Positions 57,284 through 64,000 of a DNA stretch of 64,000 bases are shown piece by piece. This DNA comes from Stenotrophomonas sp. 610A2 (GTDB lineage Bacteria > Pseudomonadota > Gammaproteobacteria > Xanthomonadales > Xanthomonadaceae). The stretch spans positions 3,472,001 to 3,536,000 of the forward strand of contig NZ_CP130832.1 in the NCBI RefSeq assembly GCF_030549615.1, in the 5' to 3' direction. The number at the start of each line of letters is the position of its first letter. The stretch's first letter is position 1. The notes under the pieces are model-generated. The model was not told the DNA's origin and made no database searches. It saw nothing but the letters and a program-made list of their open reading frames with translations. The translations under genes were made by a program, and so were the position numbers.

Positions 57284-57414
57284 GGGTCGTCAGAATCAGG
57301 AGGCTCCCGCGGAACTGCGGGCGGCCTATTGTCCCACAAGCTACCGCCGGGATCAGTCCGTAAAAGCTGACGGTAGTTCGTATTGGTTTCGCCTGACAGG
57401 AACATGCCCAAGCA

Positions 57415-57444
57415 AAACGGCCACCCTGAACAGGGTGGCCGTTT
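57415..57444 (-). terminator. Terminator of the dicarboxylate symporter gene
   Basis: The 14-base stem AAACGGCCACCCTG/CAGGGTGGCCGTTT with loop AA is followed on the minus strand by TGC. It lies 24 bases after the symporter stop. Confidence 0.9.
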
Positions 57445-57468
57445 GTCATTGCAGCGTTTGCGAAGCAA

Positions 57469-58776
57469 TCACTCCTGCTGGTGATGCCGGCCGATGCTGT
57501 CGTCACTCTCGCCACGCGCCACCAGGGTGGTCAGGGCCAGGTCACCGGTCACGTTCAGCGCGGTACGGCACATGTCCAGGAAGTGGTTCACACCCAGAAT
57601 CAGGCCGATACCGGCCGGATTGACGCCGACCATGGCACAGATCAGCGCCACCACCGGCAACGAGCCGGACGGCACACCGGCGGTACCGATGCCACCGAGG
57701 ATGCAGACCACCATCACCATGAACTGCTGGCCGATGCTCAGGTCGACACCGAAGAACTGCGCCAGGAAGATCACCGTCACGCCCTCGAACAGCGCGGTGC
57801 CGTTCTGGTTGGCGGTAGCGCCCACGGTCAGTACAAAGCGCGAAACCTTGTGCGGGAAGCCCATCTGGTCGGCCACGCGCAGGGCGGTCGGCAGGGTCGC
57901 GTTGGAGGACGCGGTGGAGAACGCCATCACCGTGGCTTCCTGCGTCTCACGGAAGAACTTGATCGGCGAGCGCCCGGCCAGCTTCACCGCGATGCCGTAG
58001 CTGACGAACATGTGCACAGCCAATGCCAGCACCACCACGCCCACATAGGCACCCAGCTTGACCAGCAGATCGAAGCCGAAGATGGCGGCCAGATTGAACA
58101 TGAAGCAGGCCACGGCGTACGGCGCCAGGCGGATGACCAGGTTGATCAGGGTCATCGAGATCTCAAACAGGCCCTCGATCGCCTTGCGCAGGGTGGCGAC
58201 CTTTTCGGCCGGTGACAGCACCATGCCGATGCCCATCATCAACGCGAAGAACATCAGCGACAGGATCTTGCCGTTGTCAGACGCCGCGTCGAGCACGTTG
58301 TCGGGAACGATCGACAACAGCATGTCCAGGCCCTTGGGCGCGGTGCCGGCACCAGCCACGATCGCCTTGCTGCGCTCGGCGTTTTCGGCCAGCAGCTTGG
58401 CGGCCACGTTCGGGTCGACGCCAGCGCCGGGTTGGAACAGGTTGACCAGCACCAGGCCGATCAGGACGGCCAAGCCAGACAGCACGACGGTGTAGGCCAG
58501 CGACTTCCAGCCGATGCGGCCCAGCGAGCGGATATCGCCCATCTCCGACACGCCCATCACCAGCGCCGAGAAGATCAGCGGCACGATCAGCATGAAGATC
58601 AGGCTCAGGAACAGCCCGGATACCGGCGTGGTCACATAGGTGGTGACCGTGTGCACCCAGTCCGCGTCTGGACTGACGAGGTGCACGATCAGGCCCAACA
58701 GCAGACCGAAGCCGAAGCCGATCCCTATTTTCCAGTGGAACGGCATTTTGGCGTTGGTCTTGGCTGCATTGGCCAT
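57469..58776 (-). CDS. Dicarboxylate/amino acid:cation symporter (DAACS family)
   Basis: A 435-residue inner-membrane transporter of the SDF group that imports glutamate, aspartate or C4-dicarboxylates with protons or sodium. AFSTASSNATLPTAL is the first re-entrant serine-rich hairpin. ATANQNGTALFEGV is the cation and substrate motif, usually NMDGT, here NQNGT. GVNPAGIGLILGVNHFLDMCRTALNV is the last helix with the substrate-carboxylate residues D and R. A GGAGGG ribosome-binding site precedes the ATG; the open frame to 59169 overlaps batD and is rejected. Confidence 0.92.
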   Translation of the reverse strand: MANAAKTNAKMPFHWKIGIGFGFGLLLGLIVHLVSPDADWVHTVTTYVTTPVSGLFLSLIFMLIVPLIFSALVMGVSEMGDIRSLGRIGWKSLAYTVVLSGLAVLIGLVLVNLFQPGAGVDPNVAAKLLAENAERSKAIVAGAGTAPKGLDMLLSIVPDNVLDAASDNGKILSLMFFALMMGIGMVLSPAEKVATLRKAIEGLFEISMTLINLVIRLAPYAVACFMFNLAAIFGFDLLVKLGAYVGVVVLALAVHMFVSYGIAVKLAGRSPIKFFRETQEATVMAFSTASSNATLPTALRVADQMGFPHKVSRFVLTVGATANQNGTALFEGVTVIFLAQFFGVDLSIGQQFMVMVVCILGGIGTAGVPSGSLPVVALICAMVGVNPAGIGLILGVNHFLDMCRTALNVTGDLALTTLVARGESDDSIGRHHQQE

Positions 58777-58834
58777 AAGTGGATTTCCCTCCAGAGAATT
58801 ATTCAGCTTAACAGACGATGTACAACCGCCCTTT

Positions 58835-60514
58835 TCAGCTTTGTCCTGGATAGAGAGGGTCCAACAAGGGTTTTTCCACCACTGCGGCGTGCCGCCAACG
58901 CGGACCGGCCTTGAATACCTCGCGTAGCTGGGCACGGGCTGCGCCCACATCGCCCTCGCCGCCCCAGCGCGCACGCTGCATGCGTTGCAGGGCATCGCGC
59001 TGGGCTGGGTCGTCCAATTTCGCGACCACCGCATCCAACCCGTCCACCCCGCCCATTGCGGCAAGGATCTGTGCCACCTCGTCCAGGCTCCCAGCGTCCA
59101 GCGCGCGACGCAGATCGGCGATGCCGAAGCGCGCAGTCGCGTCAGCGGCCGGCGAGCCAAGCGAGGCATGACCCAAAATAACGCTACGCCGGCGCGACAG
59201 GCCCCAGATCAGCGTAGCCAGCCACAACAAGGCGAAACCCGCAGCCAGCGCAGGCCATAGCCAGTTGTTCGTCACCTCCTGCGAGGCGGCCAGGGCATTG
59301 CCCGTGGGCAATGCCGAAGCCCCAACCGCTGCCGGTTGCACCAGCGGCGGCGCGACCATGGCGGTGTTGCTGCCCTGCGCAACCTGCAGCGCCAGCGCCG
59401 GCAGCGAGGTGGTACGCACCTGTCCGGTGGCCACGTCCCACCACTGCATCTGTATGCCCGGCACGCTCAGCGCGCCGGCCTGCTGCGGCACGATCGAGTA
59501 ACGGCGGGTCAGCTTCAGCTGCGGGCTGGAGCCCTCGAAAGTCTCATCGTATTGCGGGGGTTCGGCGAACACCTGCGCGCTGTCACCCAGCGAGGGGACC
59601 GGCAATTCCGGGAACTGGGCCTTGGTGGCACCGTTGGCAATCGCCTCTACTTCAATGGCAATGGCTTCACCGGTACGTCCGCTGTTGGGCGCGGCGGTAT
59701 AGCGCAATTGCAGGCTCTTCAGCGGCAACCACGGCTGCGGCGCATCGGCCGGTGTCGCGCGCACCTGCAAGGTCTGGTCGGGGCCACGGGCACTGAGCTG
59801 GCCATTGTCGCGGCCGAAGAAGTCATCGAAGAAGCCACCCGCACCCTGCCCGCTGAAACGGGCACCAGCAATCTGCAAGGGACCGCTGCGCTCGGGAATC
59901 AACAGGAAGCGACGCTCGACCACGTTGTAGCGGCGTCCGCCGACTTCGCGCACGGAGGTACGGTCATCGCCGATGCGCTGCAGCGACGCGGCAGCCGGGG
60001 TATCCAGCACCAGTTCGCCAGACGCCAGCTGGGTGGCGAAGTACAGCCGAACCACCACGCCTACGCTCTGCTGCACGTAGGGCTGTTTGTCATCCACCTC
60101 GGTCTCGATGAAGGCCAAGGCGTTGCCGTCGCTGCTTGCGACCGGTGCCTCGTCCACCTTCACCAACAAGGGCGTGGTGCTGCCGCCACCCACGCGCAGC
60201 GCCGGGATGTCGAGCATGCCGGTGCGGCGCGGCGTAAGCGCCACCGCGTACTGGGCGTAGTTGCGCGAGGCGCCACCGCCCATCTGCAGCTGGCGGCTGC
60301 TGTTCTGTGCACCCAGCACGAAGTTGGCTTCCAGCGGTGCATAGTCCGGGCTGCCCGACTGGTCGGTTTCGATGGTCAGCGTGACCGACTCGTTCTGCTT
60401 GATGCTGTCGCGGTCCAACCAGGCCCTGGTCTGTGCCTGCAACAGGCCAGTGAAGGCCAGCAGAGCAAGCAACAGCCACAGCTGCATGGCGCTGCCCGTG
60501 TGATTCTTTTTCAT
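58835..60514 (-). CDS. batD: BatD-family aerotolerance protein
   Basis: A 559-residue envelope protein with a signal peptide ending LLQAQT. Several beta-sandwich domains follow (WLDRDSIKQNESVTLTIETD at the start), then one membrane helix (WLWPALAAGFALLWLATLIW) and a cytoplasmic helical tail of about 110 residues. It belongs with the Bat proteins linked to oxygen tolerance in Bacteroides and found widely in proteobacteria beside MoxR. Its start overlaps the previous gene (ATGA), and it is the last gene of the operon. Confidence 0.88.
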   Translation of the reverse strand: MKKNHTGSAMQLWLLLALLAFTGLLQAQTRAWLDRDSIKQNESVTLTIETDQSGSPDYAPLEANFVLGAQNSSRQLQMGGGASRNYAQYAVALTPRRTGMLDIPALRVGGGSTTPLLVKVDEAPVASSDGNALAFIETEVDDKQPYVQQSVGVVVRLYFATQLASGELVLDTPAAASLQRIGDDRTSVREVGGRRYNVVERRFLLIPERSGPLQIAGARFSGQGAGGFFDDFFGRDNGQLSARGPDQTLQVRATPADAPQPWLPLKSLQLRYTAAPNSGRTGEAIAIEVEAIANGATKAQFPELPVPSLGDSAQVFAEPPQYDETFEGSSPQLKLTRRYSIVPQQAGALSVPGIQMQWWDVATGQVRTTSLPALALQVAQGSNTAMVAPPLVQPAAVGASALPTGNALAASQEVTNNWLWPALAAGFALLWLATLIWGLSRRRSVILGHASLGSPAADATARFGIADLRRALDAGSLDEVAQILAAMGGVDGLDAVVAKLDDPAQRDALQRMQRARWGGEGDVGAARAQLREVFKAGPRWRHAAVVEKPLLDPLYPGQS

Positions 60515-62322
60515 CGTTTTTCCCGCATCCGTCGCTCGTACTCGAGCTGGAATTTCGCTTTCAACAAATCACCCGGCTCATCCGGCACGCGTTGCATCCA
60601 GGCCTCCACGGCCTGCTGCTGCTCGCGTTGCGCAGGTGTCATCGCGGCCAACGCAGCCGCGTTCTGCTGCTCACCCTCCCGCGCCTGTTGCTGGCGCATG
60701 GCCTCAGCCATGCGCTGACTCTGGGCTTGATCGGCCTGCTGCTGCCTGCCGGCATCTTCGCCCTGTGGCGGCTGCTGATCCCTGTCAGATGGCGACTTGC
60801 CATCCGCCTGCGGATTGCGCTCAGGGGATTGCCGGCCTTGTTGCGACGGGTTCGATTGCTGACCCTGCTGCGGCTGACCCTGCTGCCCCTGCTGCTGACC
60901 TTGTTGGTTCTGCTGCGAAGGATTCTGCTGCCCGTTCTGTGGCGGACTCTGCTGCCCGGGCTGGTCCTTGCCCTGCTGCGGCTTGGACGGATTCTGCTGA
61001 TTGCCTTGCTGGCCCTGCTGCGATTTGCGCTTGCGCGCGGCATCCACCGCGGCACGGTTGGCAACCGCGTCCTGCATGCCTGGCTGCGCCTTCAATGCGC
61101 GATCGTAGGCAGCGATGGCTTCGTCGTACTTGCCCTGGCGGGCAAGCGCATTACCAAGGTTGTACCAGCCCTGATCGCTGTCGATGCCTTCGAACTTTTT
61201 CTGCGCGGTGGCGAAATCACCGGCCCGGTAGGCCTCCACACCTTCGCCCAGACGCTGGTGCTGGCGCTGGTCGGCGCGCTGCCACCAGCCGCCCTGCTCT
61301 GCTGCATGGGCTGGCTGCAGCACTGGCAACAACAGGCAAAGCGCCAGGATCGGCAGCACCCGCCTCGGGCGCCGGAACGCGAACAACGCAAGCAACAACA
61401 GCGGCGGCAACAACCAATAGCCTTCGTCCTGCCACTGCTTGCCGGCACTGGCCTGCTGCTCGCGGTCCTGTGCGCCAGCCTGCGGCTCCAACACGCCCAA
61501 GGCCTGCAGGTCCGCCGAGGTGGTGGCAATACGCTGGTAGCCACCTCCGCCGGCCGCAGCCAACGCGCGCAACGAGGCTTCATCCAGATGTGCCTGTTCA
61601 ATCGCCCCACGCGGATCGCGGTAAGACGCACCCTGCAGGCTGCCAAGACCGATCGCCGAGACCCGGTATCCGGCGACGCGCAGCTTGCCTGCCTCCGCAA
61701 CCGCCGCAGCGTCAGCGTGATCGCTCAACAGCAGGATCTCGCCGTTGCGCGCGCCGGACTGTTTCAACAGGTCACCAGCCCAGAGCAATGCCTTGTCCGG
61801 GCGCTGGCCATCGGCCGGCATCACTTCCGGCGCCAAGGCATCCAGGAACAGCGCCACGTTGGCCGCGTCATCGGTCAGCGGTGCCACGGTGAATGGCTCA
61901 TAGGCGAAAGCGATCAACGCTACTTCGCCGCCCTTGCGCTCACGCAGCAAGGCGGCCAGCTTGGCCCGTGCCTGCAGCAGACGCGACGGCGGTAGATCGG
62001 TGGCGCGGATGCTGCTGGACAAGTCCATCACGATCACCAACGGCGTCTTCGATTCCCACAGCGGTTGTTCCAGCTGACGCCAGCTCGGCCCGGCCAGGGC
62101 GAGCACTGCCAGCACCAGGCCAAGTGCCAGTACAACGCTGCCCCACCAACCGCGCTTTCCACCATCGCTCAACAGCTGCGCCAACAAATGCGGGTCCACC
62201 GCATCGTGCCAACGCGCACTGCGCCGGCGCCGCCACCAACTGCCCGCCAGCGCGGCCGGCACCAGCAACAAGGCCCACAACCACTCCGGGCGCAGAAAGT
62301 GCAGATCCTGCCAATTGATCAT
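60511..62322 (-). CDS. batB: BatB/BatC-like VWA and TPR protein
   Basis: A 603-residue membrane protein joining two Bat functions. Two N-terminal helices (about 14-30 and 60-80) precede a von Willebrand A domain with the metal site D100-x-S-x-S104. Another membrane segment lies near 320, and TPR repeats (QGWYNLGNALARQGKYDEAI) near 375-420. A long Gln/Pro/Gly-rich low-complexity tract (about 440-560) and a charged end follow. The start at 62322 overlaps the batA stop (ATGA). The Gln-rich part is probably disordered and may vary in length between strains. Confidence 0.88.
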   Translation of the reverse strand: MINWQDLHFLRPEWLWALLLVPAALAGSWWRRRRSARWHDAVDPHLLAQLLSDGGKRGWWGSVVLALGLVLAVLALAGPSWRQLEQPLWESKTPLVIVMDLSSSIRATDLPPSRLLQARAKLAALLRERKGGEVALIAFAYEPFTVAPLTDDAANVALFLDALAPEVMPADGQRPDKALLWAGDLLKQSGARNGEILLLSDHADAAAVAEAGKLRVAGYRVSAIGLGSLQGASYRDPRGAIEQAHLDEASLRALAAAGGGGYQRIATTSADLQALGVLEPQAGAQDREQQASAGKQWQDEGYWLLPPLLLLALFAFRRPRRVLPILALCLLLPVLQPAHAAEQGGWWQRADQRQHQRLGEGVEAYRAGDFATAQKKFEGIDSDQGWYNLGNALARQGKYDEAIAAYDRALKAQPGMQDAVANRAAVDAARKRKSQQGQQGNQQNPSKPQQGKDQPGQQSPPQNGQQNPSQQNQQGQQQGQQGQPQQGQQSNPSQQGRQSPERNPQADGKSPSDRDQQPPQGEDAGRQQQADQAQSQRMAEAMRQQQAREGEQQNAAALAAMTPAQREQQQAVEAWMQRVPDEPGDLLKAKFQLEYERRMREKR

Positions 62323-63317
62323 TGCCGCAGCCCCCGCCAAGCCAGTCCCAGCATCCCCAACAGCAGCGACACCGCCAACGGCAATGGATAGCGTTCAATA
62401 CGCGGTCGCACCGCAGGGCCTGCATCCTTCACCGGTTCCAGTCGATCCAGCTCGGCATAGATATTGACCAGTTCATCGGTATCGCGGGCGCGGAAGAAAC
62501 GCCCGCCGGTTTCGTCGGCGACCTTGGTCAAGGTGGCTTCATCGACCTGGTCATCGGCACCCGGCAGCTTTACCCCAAACAAGGACATGCCGCCGCTGCC
62601 ACCAAAGGCGATGGTGTAGACGCGCACGCCTTCGGCCTTGGCCAGCTCGGCTGCCTTCAGCGGCTCCAGGACACCTGCGGTATTCACGCCGTCGGTCAGC
62701 ACGATCAATACCCGCTGCCCTTGCGGCTGTTCGCGCAGGCGCTTGACCGACAAGGCAATCGCATCGCCCAGTGCCGTCTCACGGCCGGCCAGCCCGACCA
62801 CGCTGTCGCGCAGCTGATCGCGCACTGTGGCGCGATCGGCGGTCAGCGGAGTCAAGGCGTAAGCGCGCTGGCCGAATACCAGCAGGCCAATGCGGTCACC
62901 CTCGCGCCGATCAAGAAAGTCCGCCAGCACGGCTTTGGCAGCGGTCAGCCGGTCGACGACCTGGCCACCGAGCTGCATGTCCGGCTCGCTCATGCTGCCG
63001 GACAGATCCACCGCCAGCATCATCTGCCGCCCCTGCCGTGGTGGCTCGATCGGTTCACCCAGTTGCTGCGGGCGCGCCACTGCGGCACACAGGCACAGCC
63101 ACGCCAGCCACAACAGCAACGTCTGCAGCACCGCGCCGGCACGCGACGGCGTGTGATCCTGCAGCAGCGTCGCGTCGTAAGGCACGCGCAAGGCAGCACC
63201 GCTTTGTTCGCGCAACGGCCACAACAACATCAACAACGGCAATGGCAGCGCCAGCCATGCCCACGGCCAGGCGAAGCTCGGCAGCAGGTCCAACCAATTG
63301 GCAAGCATGTCCTGCAT
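62319..63317 (-). CDS. batA: BatA-like VWA-domain membrane protein
   Basis: A 332-residue protein with two N-terminal membrane helices (about 14-34 and 62-82). Its von Willebrand A domain has an intact metal site (D104-L-S-G-S-M, with later T and D residues in VLTDGVNTAG), and a C-terminal helix follows (PLAVSLLLGMLGLAW). It should bind a protein partner in the periplasm in a Mg-dependent way, perhaps with the second VWA protein. The ATG at 63317 shares one base with the upstream stop. Confidence 0.9.
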   Translation of the reverse strand: MQDMLANWLDLLPSFAWPWAWLALPLPLLMLLWPLREQSGAALRVPYDATLLQDHTPSRAGAVLQTLLLWLAWLCLCAAVARPQQLGEPIEPPRQGRQMMLAVDLSGSMSEPDMQLGGQVVDRLTAAKAVLADFLDRREGDRIGLLVFGQRAYALTPLTADRATVRDQLRDSVVGLAGRETALGDAIALSVKRLREQPQGQRVLIVLTDGVNTAGVLEPLKAAELAKAEGVRVYTIAFGGSGGMSLFGVKLPGADDQVDEATLTKVADETGGRFFRARDTDELVNIYAELDRLEPVKDAGPAVRPRIERYPLPLAVSLLLGMLGLAWRGLRQ

Positions 63318-63769
63318 CAACGTTGCCCTGCCATCAATTCCAGGAAACGCACACGGGCCAGCTTGCAGACACGATCAACGTGGTCAGCTTCGAGCTGCGG
63401 GCGGAAACCACCATCCAGCAGTAGCCGGCCTTCGCCGCGGCTGAAATCCTTGCGTTTCGGGCCATCGAGAAAGTGCAGCCATGCATCGCCCTGCAACTGC
63501 ACCGTCTGCGGATCAAGCCGCCGCGCCGCACGACGCAGCAGTTCCGAGGCTGCGGCCAATCGTGCTGGCCCTTGTTGCGCTGCCTGCACCTGCCGGTCGA
63601 ACAACATCTTCCAGCGCTGCAATCGGCGTCGACGGATCAGATAGATCGAGGACACGATCACTGCGATCAGCACGATCGCGCCAATCAGCAGCCACCAGCC
63701 CGGCGCCAGTGGCCACCAGGCAGGTGCCGCCGGCAGATGTACATCACGCAGCGGTAGTTGTGCGGCCAT
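63317..63769 (-). CDS. DUF4381-family membrane protein of the Bat operon
   Basis: A 150-residue protein. A short Pro-rich N-terminus is followed by one membrane helix (APGWWLLIGAIVLIAVIVSS, about 22-43), and a cytoplasmic or periplasmic helical domain (SELLRRAARRLDPQTVQLQG) follows. It matches DUF4381, which regularly sits between DUF58 and batA in Bat operons. The biochemical role is unknown. Its ATG shares one base with the stop of the DUF58 gene. Confidence 0.85.
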   Translation of the reverse strand: MAAQLPLRDVHLPAAPAWWPLAPGWWLLIGAIVLIAVIVSSIYLIRRRRLQRWKMLFDRQVQAAQQGPARLAAASELLRRAARRLDPQTVQLQGDAWLHFLDGPKRKDFSRGEGRLLLDGGFRPQLEADHVDRVCKLARVRFLELMAGQR

Positions 63770-64000
63770 CAGCCTACGCTCCGGTTCGGCGAGACACCCA
63801 GCCAGGCATCGCTGGCGTCATCGGTGACCAAGGTACTCACGCGGATGCGGCGGCCCGGCAATTGCCGGCACAAGGCCTCGACGGGACCGATCAATGCGTC
63901 GTGCCAAGCCTCGCGCACGTTGGACGAGGCCAGGTCCAGTTGTATGCGGCCCGAGCGTGTCGCCAACGGCAGCACGCATTGCGGTGGCGAAATTTCCAGG
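63769..64000 (-). CDS. DUF58-domain protein, C-terminal fragment (runs off the window)
   Basis: The last 76 codons of a gene that continues beyond the right edge. The frame is open from 64000 to the TGA at 63769-63771, and it reads through LATRSGRIQLDLASSNVREA and TLVTDDASDAWLGVSPN. It resembles the end of DUF58 proteins that precede DUF4381 in MoxR-Bat operons. The position and the one-base overlap with the next gene support this. The VWA-like core is outside the window, so the call rests on context. Confidence 0.7.
   Translation of the reverse strand, partial: LEISPPQCVLPLATRSGRIQLDLASSNVREAWHDALIGPVEALCRQLPGRRIRVSTLVTDDASDAWLGVSPNRSVG

Noticed and set aside
55151..57370. Plus-strand open frame of about 740 codons across tkt
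   Set aside because: It is antisense to transketolase, begins in repeats and has no recognisable domain; a codon-bias artefact.
60592..61995. Plus-strand Leu-rich open frame across batB
   Set aside because: The leucine-rich translation is the complement of the Gln-rich (CAG) tract of batB, not a membrane protein gene.

Overview
The window looks like a chromosomal segment of a Stenotrophomonas species (Xanthomonadaceae, Gammaproteobacteria). The evidence is high G+C coding DNA, a gene content typical of xanthomonads, and dozens of short palindromes that begin with GTAG. The GTAG palindromes match the SMAG-type repeats described for Stenotrophomonas maltophilia. Species cannot be fixed from the sequence alone. 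No tRNA, rRNA, insertion sequence, prophage or CRISPR array was seen. Coding is dense and the gaps are mostly filled by repeats.

Layout. 0-9 kb: thiG-trmB, a possible small coupled ORF, an SLC13-type transporter, a Rieske protein, a small membrane protein, an FAH-family hydrolase, mscL, an outer-membrane barrel protein and a secreted M28 peptidase. 9.5-16.7 kb (minus strand): a two-gene RND efflux pump (adaptor, transporter), a GNAT acetyltransferase, a sodium:alanine symporter and a TrmH-type RNA methyltransferase. 17-31 kb: an assimilatory sulfate-reduction regulon, with cysD-cysNC divergent from cysJ-cysI-cysH, then cysB, cysG and cysK. A copper operon (DUF2946 protein plus TonB-dependent copper receptor) lies inside this block. 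31-39 kb: a macro-domain protein, an M1-type peptidase and a glycolytic block (pgk, HAD phosphatase, pyk, class I fba). 39-47 kb: a serine hydrolase, an overlapping DUF3999/DUF2339 membrane pair and a divergent HxlR regulator/pirin pair. 47-58 kb: gap, ompW behind a perfect FNR/ANR box, an S1/P1 nuclease, a BlaI-M56-TonB-like module, an acetyl-CoA hydrolase/transferase, tkt and a dicarboxylate symporter. 58.8-64 kb: an aerotolerance (Bat) operon entering from the right edge.

How the genes work together. CysD/CysNC activate sulfate to APS and PAPS, CysH reduces PAPS to sulfite, CysJI reduces sulfite to sulfide, CysG makes the siroheme that CysI needs, and CysK fixes sulfide into cysteine. CysB is the likely activator. 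Pgk, Pyk, Fba, Gap and Tkt form a loosely clustered central-carbon set. The Bat genes overlap end to start and are probably cotranscribed with an upstream moxR outside the window.

Most notable observations. (1) An M56/BlaR1-like sensor-protease gene with a C-terminal TonB-like domain is cut by a single in-frame amber codon at codon 210, next to the expected third zinc ligand. A strong ribosome-binding site downstream could allow the TonB-like part to be made separately. (2) Three families of palindromic repeats occur. One is a C-rich element whose hairpin stem changes in a compensatory way between copies. Another occurs as inverted doublets with related spacers. (3) Three clusters of composite repeats are tandemly amplified. 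(4) A GTAG palindrome provides the stop codon of an acetyltransferase gene.
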